From Panopea generosa (taxonomy: Eukaryota; Mollusca; Bivalvia; Adapedonta; Hiatellidae), in NCBI GenBank assembly GCA_029582155.1, contig CM055896.1, forward strand, positions 28,096,684 to 28,160,683: a stretch of 64,000 nucleotides of DNA. Direction: 5' to 3'. The position numbers and the translations under genes were made by a program. Within the stretch, counting starts at the first letter, position 1. Each line of letters starts with the position of its first letter. Positions 11,210 to 21,920 of the stretch are shown here, piece after piece. The notes under the pieces were generated by a model. That model had not been told where the DNA came from and ran no database searches. It saw nothing but the letters and a program-made list of their open reading frames with translations.

Positions 11210-12620
11210 CCAAAATGAAATTACAATTCAATATCAATGAAGAAATGGTGTTAAAACATCCAAGTTAACCAAAACAAAATTCCAGGTTCATATCATTTCC
11301 ACCATAGAGTCATATTAGAGTTAATTAAACCACTCACAAAAATCTTCGTTAACTCATTAAATGAGGAAATTGTTCCAAGCAAATAGAAACGAGCCAATAT
11401 AACTCCAATATTTAAACCGGGAAATAAACAACTGCCACAAAACTACATACTAACTCAAATTGTTCTAATAAAGCAAAACGATGGCCGAAAATAATCTCTT
11501 TTCAAAGGACCAGTTTGAATTCATGGAAGGCAAATCTTGCCCACCTCAACTACTAGAAGTGTTGGAAGACTGTTTACAGGCTATAAACAATAGAGATGAA
11601 ATATATGTCATATTACATGACTTCTGAAAAGCTTATGACCCAATCCTTCATGACACGCTCTTTATATGGAATAACATAACTGACATTGTCCCAGCATGGA
11701 TAAAACACTTCTTAAAATACAGAACACAAACAGTGCGGTTTAAAAATAGTAAAACAAAAAAGTGAAAAGTCATACATGCAGTGCCCCATGATAGCGTATT
11801 TATGAATGACCTTTCAGACGTTGCAGAAACAGTTGTTGAACTCTTCGCGGATGATACCAAAACTATCATCGTTAATTTCCTGGAGGATTAGCAACGCCAA
11901 CAACGCACATCAGATAATTTCCTTGACTGGTCACACACATGGGACTTAGATTTTTACGCCAAAAAAAGATGCAAAAGGTAAAAATGATCCAATAGAAAAA
12001 TATTTAATAAAAGAAGAAAAAAGTAATAGAGAACAAATAGACAATGTTACTGATGATTTAAGAGTAACAGTAGACCAACAACTGAAGTTTAATGCCCATC
12101 TAACGTCAATAATACACAAAGCCAACATAAATCTGGAAATAATCTATAAACCAAGGAAATATCTAGATAAAGATATCTTCCTGAACTTGTTTAAATTAAT
12201 GAATAGACCACATTTGAAGTATGAAAGTACTCTCTGGTCATCATTTCTGCAAACACAACACAACTAACAACTGAAAATATCCAAAGAAGATTCACCAAAC
12301 TCCTATCAAACATAAACCACTTACCATACAGTGGCATACTTAAATACCCTGGCACCCCATCTCTAGAACACAGGAAACAAGACGTGACATGATACAGGTG
12401 TTCAAATTAGTACATGGGTAAGACATTGTATCAAATGAAAACTTGTTTTGGAGGAAATAGTCTAAAACAGTTAAATATATTCTAGAAATAAATTAATATG
12501 CGTTTAATGTAAGAGAAGTCGATAACTGGAATTCTTTGCCAAACGAACCAATATTCTCACCATGAATAAAAAGCTTTAAGCCCCGTCTAAATAAACATTG
12601 CGATAACATACTAAACATAA
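11210..12620 (+). mobile_element. Non-LTR retrotransposon fossil (CR1/Jockey-like reverse transcriptase)
   Basis: Broken plus-strand frames read as a reverse transcriptase in the right order. They show a fingers-like region with NEEIVPSKWKRANITPIFKPG-type spacing near 11340-11420 (with stops), a palm segment near 11600-11650 (DF, stop, KAYDP), then FADDTK near 11840-11860. A thumb-like region near 12060-12240 contains LRVTVDQQLKFNAHL and RPHLKYE motifs. Many stops and frameshifts show it is inactive. The endonuclease domain and clear ends are not recognisable. The superfamily assignment rests on the thumb-region motifs and is tentative. Confidence 0.8.
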
Positions 12621-12850
12621 GAGAATGACCAACACACGCGGAAAGCTTACCAGTGGTCTCTTGGTGCCGTATGCGAGGACACTCGTTTACCAGAAATCGT
12701 TTTTCCCAGATCAGACCATAATCAAGCTGTTTGGTTTTTAAACTTTTAAATGCACCGTACAACATTCTTTTAGAACATTCATGTACTACACATGCCGGTA
12801 CGAGTATACACTTATAGTGATGAAGTACCTTATACCGAAAAAGAAGAAGT

Positions 12851-13075
12851 GGTCCAGTAGAACGCGTGGTCCCGTGGTAGAGCACCGAACCCATGATCGG
12901 AGGTTCGTGGGTTCGATCCTCCACCACGGCTATATGTGGTGTTCTTGAGCAAGACTCTTTTTCCGCATGCATATGCTTAGTACTGGTTCTACCCAGGAAG
13001 ACTTCAAGCGTGATTTGTATAAGTTATAAGAATTTGTTTCACAATCGAAGTAAAATAAATAAGTTTAAATTAAGA
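12851..13075 (+). mobile_element. SINE family 1, full-length copy
   Basis: tRNA-derived SINE. The head contains an A-box-like 'cccgtggtagagcacc' and a clear B box GGTTCGATCC at 12910-12919. The body has the conserved 'gtgttcttgagcaagactc' block seen in several metazoan SINE superfamilies, followed by 'aggaagacttcaagcgtga'. The tail is A-rich (aagaagaagaaaaag). Degraded copies lie at 5035-5155 on the plus strand and at 34985-35145, 35905-36090 and 49530-49690 on the minus strand. This is not a functional tRNA gene: no complete cloverleaf fits. Confidence 0.85.
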
Positions 13076-13694
13076 AGAAGAAGAAAAAGAACAGTAAGTT
13101 AACATTAAGTTAAATAGGTACTCCGCAAATTATAATACAATGCATTATTTATATTTATAATTTATTTATGCATTAAATATAAATAAAATATTAGAATATA
13201 TAAAACGAACCTCTGAGTACACGATATATATTATTCGAGTACGTCTTCGTACTGAAATTCGCTATCGGGGGCATTTTAAATTCATCTCTTTTTATGGTTC
13301 AAAATATCCCGACGTCGTCTCTAAGACAGCGTAACGTTAAATTGACGTAACAAACAGGTCAAGGGTTAATTGAAGCGGCGGAAGTGTCAGTAACACAGGC
13401 GCTGAACTGTTTGGCTTCAGAAATATCTTCTTATGAAAATATGGTTTTAACTTATCTTTCAAATTATTTTTATTGATTCGAGCTTTTATTATCACCTGCT
13501 CATGCGATGAAGCTATTTAATATTGGAGCGATAAATTAAGATATCTAACATTTTCCCGAACCAAATACATATTTAGCTCTCGTTATTGTTGAGTAGTACG
13601 ATACTCAGCCTTATTATTTCATCCCTACCCCAGCCAAATACCCACTTATCTAAACCATCAAGAAACCCTGTAATAATAACTTAGAGATGGTCCT
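13076..13694. other. Intergenic stretch, nothing recognised
   Basis: Between two SINEs. No exon, repeat array or hairpin stands out. Confidence 0.5.
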
Positions 13695-13870
13695 CCGTAC
13701 GTAGTCGTGCAGTTGAAGCCGTCGTCTTGAGATCACTTGAAGCCTTCGCTGCTGAGATCGCGGGTTCGAATACAGCTATGTTAAAAACACGTTGTGATAA
13801 TGTGTGTCAGTTTATTGAGGCAGGTCAGTGAACGTGTGCCAATTTATTGAGGAAGGTCAGTGAATAATTC
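13695..13870 (+). mobile_element. SINE family 2, second copy
   Basis: The tRNA-like head has 'gagatcgcgggttcgaata' as B box region. The tail contains 'gtgtcagtttattgaggcaggtcagtgaa', of which a second partial unit follows at about 13832-13867, so the tail motif is tandemly doubled. It matches the copy at 5177-5295. Confidence 0.65.
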
Positions 13871-15150
13871 TACCACCAATAAGACCCACCAACTGTAATA
13901 CGCTGAAATTGGCGTTAAAGGGGAGCAATATTATCGACAATATTCGAAAAGGATATATCTATACAATGTAAAAATAAAAAAATATATTCCAAAATGTATT
14001 TAGGTCCTTAGTTTGTTTCTGTTTTGTAAACATTATGCAATTTATACACTGTATTCTCTGCCAGTCAATGTCAATGGATCTGAATGGTATGCATATACAA
14101 TCGACTTGTTGTCAACATACAAACGATATTTATTTCCCACCAACACAATTAGCAAATATCAAGTAAGCATAAAAATGTTTTCTTCAATGTTAAAGACAAA
14201 ACGTAATGTAAAGCTTTATAGCGGAATTACCAGTATCGTATCAAGTTGCTGACGTTGTCCGTGTTTGGTATGCAATATAGGACTATGTCATCTGTTATTT
14301 AGTTATTGCATTGCAACGTGTGTGTGTTTTTATCAGATTATCGTAAATGTTTGAATGATTATCAGAAGTTTTATTCAAAACTGGAACAACAATAATTAGT
14401 TATTCGTGTTCTTTTCCTAAAGTATTACTGATCTTATGCAAGTTTGGTGATTTTTCTCTTAACAATATGTCTGAAAACTATATAGCCATATGATGTATGT
14501 CCAGTATGCATGCAGACTTCTAAGCTTTTGCTTTCTTTTTTTTTGTCTTACAGTAAGAACTTTGCATCGTTGAGGTCGGTGGCATCTTAATCAAAACTCG
14601 CTGGCGATTTCTATTGTTTTTTAAGTTATATTAATACCATTTCTACCAATAAATTGCCTTGAAGTACTGGAAGCGTGTGTGGAAAATTGTGATCGTGTAC
14701 TTCAACAATGGTCGACAATTCCTTAAATGATACGTTTGTTATTATTATTATTATTGTGTTATAACTATTATTATTAAATTCTAAGGAGTCTATTAAAAAA
14801 AGGGGGACACTTAGGGAAGGGAATATTAAGTTAATGTTGAAAGGAAATCCAAGGTAGGACGAACTGACAGACTAATTCCGTAAATGTAGTACAGAACAGA
14901 ACAGAATTTTATTCAATATCATGTTTTACAAGTTTATTATGTATGAACCCCTCGAAGTGCCTCAAGTAAACAAGTTGCAACCAGCCAATCAGAAGACGGA
15001 CCGAAATGTTGCGAGGAGCGAAATAGCCTTCAATTGGTCTCTTGCTAACCAACAACCGACTGATACAGACGTTCACCATTCAACTGACTAAATGGTTAGC
15101 AGTGCATAACCTACGGTGTTCCGTTTGGACCATCGATTGTTTTATTTCTG
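13871..15150. other. Intergenic stretch, no gene seen
   Basis: No exon is supported. A short ATT microsatellite lies at about 14740-14755. Otherwise unremarkable. Confidence 0.5.
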
Positions 15151-15164
15151 AACCCCATACCACG

Positions 15165-15660
15165 AAAGTCGAAAGTTAAAACTCCGATGGTGAAAGTCGA
15201 AATCACGATGGTGAAAATACGAAACTACGATGATGAAAACACGAAATCACGAAACTACGATGGTGAAAGTCGAAACCACGATGGTGAAAACGCGATGTAA
15301 TTTCGCGTTTTCACCATCGTGGTTTCGACTTTCTCCATTGTAGTTTCGACTTCCGACTTTCATCATCGTAGTTTCGACTTTCACCATCGTGGTTTCGACT
15401 TTCATCATCGTACTTTCGACTTTCATCATCGTAATTTCGACTTTCACCATCGTGGTTTCGACTTTCACCATCGTAGTTTCGACTTGGAACTTTCACCATC
15501 GTAGTTTCGACTTTCATCATCGTGGTTTCGACTTTCACCATCGTAGTTTTGACTTTCGACTTTCATCATCGTACTTTCGACTTTCACCATCGTAGTTTCG
15601 ACTTTAACCATCGTACTTTCGACTTTCACCATCGTACTTTCGACTTTCGACTTTCATCAG
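15165..15660. repeat. 21-nt minisatellite that switches orientation
   Basis: A unit of about 21 bases (cgatggtgaaagtcgaaac) runs in one orientation to about 15295 and then as its reverse complement (gtttcgactttcaccatcg) from about 15303 to 15660. The switch creates a large inverted repeat. Frames stay open in both directions but encode low-complexity peptides only. Confidence 0.9.
15251..15347. repeat. Hairpin at the orientation switch
   Basis: Arms 15251-15295 and 15303-15347 are complementary over 45 bases with about two mismatches, separated by a 7-base spacer (tgtaatt). The inner 22 base pairs, including CGCGA/TCGCG next to the spacer, are perfect. Confidence 0.9.
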
Positions 15661-15849
15661 CATTCTTTACACAAACAATACAATACATGCATGCAGTTAT
15701 ACGAGAGTGAACATAATTATGTTACATACATGAATATATTTTAAATAAATTATACAGTTATAATGTACATTTACAAATCAGATGTTTGAATTTAACGCAT
15801 TTGATCTTTGCTTAAATGCCTTGATATAAAATACAGCTAATTTATATAT

Positions 15850-16038
15850 ATATATGAAAATAATTATTTGTGAATAACCAATACATCAATGTACAGACCA
15901 GACTTCGGCGAGAGTGCACCTAGCTACAATGCAAACCATAGACACAATATCAAGGCATCTGCCAAACCAATAAATTTGGTGTCGACCATGACTTATATAC
16001 TATTGGTTTACATGCAACACATCTGGACTGGACGGACA

Positions 16039-16071
<33 letters not shown>

Positions 16072-16538
16072 CATACATACATACATACATACATACATAA
16101 AATTCGATTTTTGGGATCTTTTCAGATGCTCATTCACAATGCATGATATATATGGAGATAATTATTTATGAATAACCAAGACATAAATGTACAGACCAGA
16201 CTTCGGCGAGTGCATCTAGCTACAATGCAAACCATAGATACAATACCGAGGCCTCTGCCAAACCAATACATTTGGTGTCGATCATGACTTATATACTATG
16301 GAATTACATGCAACACATCTGGACAGGGTGGACAAATTTACATACATGAAGTGATAGCTTTATATGAGTAGGATTAATGACTACTCACATGCTATATAAG
16401 GACAGATTTATAAACCCGCTGGATCATATAGATACAGTGAATTCATATATATTTAATTTCATAAAGGGAGATAACTAAATTCACAACAACGGATTTTACG
16501 ATTTTTGGGATCTTTTTCAGATGCTCATTCACAATGCA

Positions 16539-16599
<61 letters not shown>

Positions 16600-16640
16600 G
16601 AGATAATTATTTGTGAATAACCAAGACATAAATGTCGAAA
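15850..16640 (+). repeat. About 300-nt tandem duplication with CATA and TA microsatellites
   Basis: A segment starting at 'agataattatttgtgaataacc' occurs at about 15855, 16153 and 16601, the last truncated. The first two copies share the blocks 'gtacagaccagacttcggcg', 'tagctacaatgcaaacca' and 'catgcaacacatctgga'. A (CATA)n tract (about 16033-16099) interrupts the first copy and a (TA)n tract (about 16541-16596) ends the second. Confidence 0.85.
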
Positions 16641-16654
16641 CAGTATTTTTGCTA

Positions 16655-17135
16655 TGACAACATAATGATGAGACAACTCAACACAATGATAAGACAACCA
16701 AACACAATGTCACGACAACCCAACACAATGTTATGATAACCCAACACAATGATGAGATAGCCTAATACAATGATGAGACAACCTAACATAATGATGAGAA
16801 AGCCGAACATAATGCTATTACAACCCAACATGATGATGAGACAACCGTGAACAATGTTATGACAACCAGACATAATGCTATAACAACTCAACACAATGTT
16901 TATACCACTCATCAGAGTGATGAGCAACTCAACACAATGTTATGACTAACCTACATAATGATGAGACAATCCATCAGAATGATGAGCAACCCAACACAAT
17001 GTTATGACTAACCTACATAATGATGAGACAACCCAACATAATGATGAGACAACCCAATATGATGATTATACAACCAACATAATGATCATACAACTCAATG
17101 TAATAATGAGACAACCCAACATAATGATACAGTAA
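16655..17135 (+). repeat. Degenerate minisatellite of about 21-nt units
   Basis: Repeated 'acaacccaacacaatgatgag' with many substitutions and indels. Blocks of about 70-75 bases recur (for example around 16915 and 16980), indicating higher-order copying. Confidence 0.8.
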
Positions 17136-18099
17136 CACGTTAAGATTCCAATGCTAAACATAAGACAGCTCCGGCATTCCATAAAGTAGAACTAATACTT
17201 GTACTACCGTTTGCGTATATATCTGTAAATGAGACTTCAGCCATTTGTGTCACTATACAGAAGAGTTCCATGATCTACATTCCAGGCAATTCTATTAATG
17301 TTGTGTTATATAAACTGGTCATGTTAACTCAAGCTTACCAAATAACTAAAACGTGAAATTTAAAAGACAAAGAAAAAAATATAACCATGAAATTGAGTAA
17401 ACCAATCTATACACTAAGAGGCACTTTCAACTATATATTAACCTCTTTGTATTTACTCGCCGTTTAAAAAGTGTTAGCTGTTTCTGAATGGAATTTGGAA
17501 AATGTGATGTAAAATGTCTGACCTTTTTATCTTCAAACTTTTAACGCAATCGGAGAAAATGCAAAAAGTTTACTGTGTAGTTGGCAGTGCCTCTAAGTTT
17601 GCTCAGTTATTATAAGCAATGGAATCATGGCAGTGAAACACAACCTTTATACGAAGTGTGAACTTCTTTCCATTTCTATATGAAAACAACCGAAGCGGAA
17701 CATGATCTCAGCCTTGGAGAAATGACCCAGGTAGTGACAAACCAATATCATCACAGTTGAACTAAATGTAGCCGATACTAAGAAACCATTGATATGGAGC
17801 ATAATTAATCGTTTGGTGAAAATATGAAATACAGTTTTCAGTAAATTACTATTTATACACGTCACAAATGGTGGTGTCCCCATTACACAGGTTTACTGGG
17901 AGTTTTGGTGTTTTGTATATAAGTACACGTAAATGACATGGTCTTTTCCTTGAGGCGGTACTTGTATTTCACTGAAGTTATTTAGAAAAGCAGTATTAGA
18001 ATGTAGTTAACATCTTATATTTCCTTACACATTGTTTTACACACGATGCAGTATTTGTATTAAATGCTTGTTTTGTTTTTGTTTTACAATCAAACACAG
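17136..18099. other. Upstream region of the coiled-coil gene, no exon seen
   Basis: No supported exon. Any 5' exons of the plus-strand gene starting at 18100 should lie here or further left. None could be placed. Confidence 0.4.
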
Positions 18100-18155
18100 A
18101 ATCCTACTCATAGATCTGACGGAGGCGTCATCTACATTATAGATGCTCAGAAGAA
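18100..18155 (+). CDS. Short exon of a Glu/Lys-rich repeat gene (predicted)
   Basis: This 56-base exon follows a pyrimidine-rich tract and CACAG acceptor and is followed by a GTAAGT donor. Its open frame (NPTHRSDGGVIYIIDAQK plus two bases) joins the next exon at 18415 in phase, giving Lys-Leu at the junction. No start codon is visible, so the gene model is incomplete at the 5' end. Confidence 0.45.
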
Positions 18156-18414
18156 GTAAGTAGTAAGAACAAGAACGAAGACGGTTAATTGTGATGTTTA
18201 TAATGATATGGTGATGTTAAGTACATCGATAATGATGATGACACGTGCGACTATGTATATAGTAATGGTATACGAAATATTTGATATGGTATTGAGTGAG
18301 AAATAATGTAAATATTCTATTGAATGTAAATGCCTATCTATAAATGTATTAAAGAGTTAGTGGAATTGAAAAATATACCAAATAAATTAAGTGTATAACT
18401 TTTGAAAACCACAG

Positions 18415-19720
18415 GTTACACAGAGAGACAAAAGCATTACAAAGAAAGGCGAAACAATCTAACGACGCACAGGTTAAAAAACGAGATGAAGAGTTGCAGA
18501 TACAGATGGCAAATGAAGGAATAGATATGCGTGCTGAGACAAAAGCAGTAGATGTTGAAACAGTGGCGGAGGTTAAAATGGACAACGAATTGCTGAAAAT
18601 AAAAGTACAGAAGGAGAGTAGTAAGTCGAAAATACGCGTGCTAGTGACAAAACAGCACCAACATTTAAAAATGGATGAAGGAAGAGAGGAGGATAACATG
18701 AAAGAAAATATGAAGGCTCAAGATATCTTAGCGGTAACACGAGAAGAGGAATTAAAGATAACATAAGAAATACTGAAGGAGATAATAACAAAAGTGGTGG
18801 AGGCAGAGAAAGTGGAAGTGATAATGCGAGTTGAGGAATTAAAAATAGCAAAAGAAATACTGGAGGAGCTGGTGACAAAGGTGGTGGAGGCTGAGGCAAT
18901 GGAAGTGATAAGGCGAGAAGAGGAATTAAAGATAGTAGAAAAAATACTTGAGGAGATGGTGACAAAGGTGGTGGAGGCTGAGGCAATGGAAGGGATAAGG
19001 CGAGAAGAGGAATTAAAGATAGTAGAAATAATACTTGAGGAGATGGTGGCAAAGGTGGTGGAGGAAGAGAAAAGGGAAGCGGTAATACGAGAAGAGGAAT
19101 TAAGGGTAACAAATTAAATACTGGACGATATTGTAACAAAGGTGGTGGAGGTTGAGAAAATGGAAGTGATAATACGAGATGAGGAATTAAAGATAACAAA
19201 AGAAATACTGGATGAAATGGTAACAAAAGAGAAAATTGAGAAAATTGAAGCGTTGATGCAAGACAAGGAATTAAAGAAAACAGAAGAAATACTGGAAGAA
19301 ATGGTGCCAAAGGTGGTGCAGGTTAAAAATATGGAAGTGGTTATGCGAGAAGAAGAATTAAAGATAGCAGAAGAAATACTGGAGGAGACGGTGACAAAAG
19401 TGGTGGAGGCAGAGAAAATGGAAGTGGCAATGCAAGAAGAGAAATTAAGGATACATGTAATAGAAGAAATACTTGAGGAGATGGTGAAAAAACTAGTGGA
19501 GGAAGAGACAACAGAAATGGTAATGCGAGACGAAACCCTAGAAAAAGACAATGGTGATTATTTACATTGGGCTATATGCATGTGTATATTTTCCATAGGT
19601 GAGAATGTGAAGTCAGATGATCAAAGCTTCATAAAGGATATTGAACTTGTACAAGAAGAGAATGAGAACATGAGAAGGAACAAAGTGCAAGAAGAAGAAG
19701 AAGAAGAAAATATCAATTAG
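18415..19720 (+). pseudogene. Nine-unit, 29-residue coiled-coil repeat gene with two in-frame stops
   Basis: From a CCACAG acceptor at 18411-18414 one frame runs to a TAG at 19718-19720. It is broken only by TAA at 18764-18766 and TAA at 19115-19117. Both stops sit at equivalent places in the repeat and are single-base changes of AAA and GAA codons seen in sister units. The array has nine units of about 29 residues, each resembling EELKITKEILEEMVTKVVEAEK followed by MEVIMRE; the spacing of hydrophobic residues suggests alpha-helical coiled coil. After the array come a short hydrophobic stretch (HWAICMCIF), which may be a retained short intron, and an acidic tail. An AATAAA follows at 19761. 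I do not recognise the family. It could be a recent pseudogene, a null allele, or contain assembly errors. Confidence 0.6.
18735..19530 (+). repeat. 87-nt coding minisatellite, nine units
   Basis: DNA level of the 29-residue repeat. Units 3 and 4 (about 18908-19020) are nearly identical, while units 6 and 9 are the most diverged. The period of 87 bases keeps the frame. Confidence 0.8.
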
Positions 19721-19760
19721 GCTATTTCATTTTTAGCGTTTGATTAAAAGTAATAGAACA

Positions 19761-19766
19761 AATAAA
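19761..19766 (+). promoter_or_regulatory. Candidate poly(A) signal
   Basis: AATAAA lies 41 bases beyond the final stop of the Glu/Lys-rich repeat frame, a spacing that supports a real 3' end for that gene or its ancestor. Confidence 0.45.
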
Positions 19767-20365
19767 AATTATTAGTTTATACTGTTTTATTTAATAAATT
19801 CATTGCCATTATGTTTTTCTAACATCATTTATATATTCAACATTTGGAATTCGAAAAGTGATTCAAGCTTTTAATATAATTATACAAATTGGGATTTAAC
19901 ATCATTTTAAACACATAACAAGTTACAAACAAATATGACATCCAGTTGGTAATGGTGGATGAACCTGAGTAGAACCATAAACTGGCAAACGTTAAGACAT
20001 AAAGCACTGGGACTGAGCTGGGCTAAATCCAAGGCCACTAAAGTGATTTTGTAAACAAACACTTTAGACCACTCTGCAACGGAGATCTCCTTACGGTTTT
20101 TGAAATGTGGATGTTTATTTAAGATCTTGTTTATACGTATCTAACGTTACCCAGTTTGATAGTTAATGTTTTTGTCAGAAGTGTTCTCATTTTTTAAACA
20201 CTGGTTTTTATGTGTAGGTCGTTTACTCAGTCATACAGTACGACTTTTAAATTTCACAAATACACAACCATCAAGGTTCAAATACCATGCTTACAAAAAA
20301 AAAGGAAAAAATATTAAAAGTGTGATTATATATAAGCTGATTTCATATATTTGCCATTATGTGCC
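19767..20365. other. Intergenic stretch, nothing recognised
   Basis: No coding or repeat structure seen before the MITE-like element at 20366. Confidence 0.5.
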
Positions 20366-20598
20366 TGGGGCCTCGTTTCATTAACATTCACAAGTCTTAA
20401 GAATTTCGTACAAACAAAATGTGACATCTAGGAACTTGTCATTTGTGCATTTTTTTTGCAAACTTTAGAAAGTACATTTGATAAGGCTTACAAAAGATTG
20501 TAAAATAAGTAAGCAACATACTAAATAAATTTCCGGACTTTTTTTTATAACTTCAATTTCACACGAAGAACTTACGAACGTTAGTAAAACGGGCCCCA
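20366..20598. mobile_element. MITE-like element with GGGGCC...GGGCCCC ends
   Basis: Left end tggggcctcgtttcattaac and right end gttagtaaaacgggcccca are imperfect inverted repeats (about 16 of 19-20 bases). The 233-base interior is A/T-rich and has no open frame. The superfamily is not assigned and no clear target-site duplication is visible. Confidence 0.65.
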
Positions 20599-20814
20599 TG
20601 AAACATGGATTTTATTCAGATGAGTTATTCTTTAATAAAAGTCATCATAAATATCATTATCTCGATAATGTAAAAAAATTGAAACTGTTGATGATTCCTA
20701 TGTAGATGATACAGTAATTGGTAATTTCCAATAATGGAACAAACTACACAAGGTTCGCTGGACAATCTTGATAAATGATATGTCAAGTGTCGCGTTATGA
20801 CAACTCCGTACATG

Positions 20815-21215
20815 TGTGTCTTGTGGGGGAGATAACTATATCCATAGTCTGTGTGCCTTGTGGGGGAGATATCTATATCCATTCAGTATGTGTGCTTGTG
20901 GGGGATATATCTTTATCCATTCAGTCTGTGTGCCTTGTGGGGGAAATAACTACATACAGTATGTGTGCCTTGTGGAGGAGATAACTATATCCATACAGTC
21001 TGTGTGCCTTGTGGCGGAGATATCTATATCCATTCAGTATGTGTGCCTTGTGGGGGAGACAACTACATACAGTCTGTGTGCTTTGTGTGTGGGGAGGGGG
21101 GGGGGGAGATATATATATCCATACAGTCTGTGCCTCATGGGGGGATATATATATATGCATTCAGCCTGCGTGCCTTGTGGGGGAGATATACAATCTGTGG
21201 GCTTGGGGAGATAAT
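20815..21215 (+). repeat. About 40-nt minisatellite
   Basis: Repeated units of the type 'gtgtgccttgtgggggagat' plus 'aactatatccatacagtc', about ten copies with variable length. Copies near 21090 and 21140 contain G runs (gggaggggggggggg). Several short frames open through it are artefacts. Confidence 0.85.
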
Positions 21216-21920
21216 TACATAAATATGGATATGAAAGGATTACAAGTCATAATTAGATTTTCAAAAATATTTTTTTATTTTTATGCAAAATAGAAATGTA
21301 TACATGTTATGTTAATTACAACAAATCCCATCGGGGGGTTCATTCAGTCCTTTCTTAACACAAAAATATTTGTATATAAAAGCAGTTGCACCACACACAC
21401 ATCCACAAATACGGAACATTATTGAGAGTAATACAGTGATATTATGAAATATCTATAACACGTATTTTACCCAGATTTCAAACATTAAATCGTTACTGGT
21501 ACAAAGTATGTTTCCATCTATTTTATTTAAATCTTACCCACTTGACTTGTACTATTATAATAATCTGTACACAAGTGCTTTATAAATGGAAGCTATTGTG
21601 AAAGATGTGATCATGTGACTTCATCCACTCAGTCTTACACAGCTGATTTACTATTTCAGTTATCGAAAACAAAAACATTTTATTTTTATTACATTTCCTT
21701 ACAGCAGTAATATTATCCACAATAATACATGTGCATGCATTTTTTAATATTAACTATCACAGTCTTTCCCGATGGTGACAAACAGCCAAATCAGGCATGT
21801 AGGAGGGATGGGGATAAGGCGTACCTAGACCACGGAAATCTTACCCAAAATAAAAGATACTTGTCGACACTGTGTATCATATCCTTAAGTAGGATTGCCA
21901 GTTCTTGATCATTATAGCAA
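21216..21920. other. Intergenic stretch, nothing recognised
   Basis: A/T-rich, without supported exons or arrays. Confidence 0.5.

Noticed and set aside
12893..12960. Possible tRNA gene because of strong B box
   Set aside because: The tRNA-like part cannot fold into a full cloverleaf and is followed by a SINE body and A-rich tail, with several truncated copies elsewhere.
18573..19310. Leu/Pro-rich minus frame opposite the coiled-coil repeats
   Set aside because: Complement of a Glu/Lys-rich 87-nt repeat. The sense strand has acceptor, phase and poly(A) support instead.
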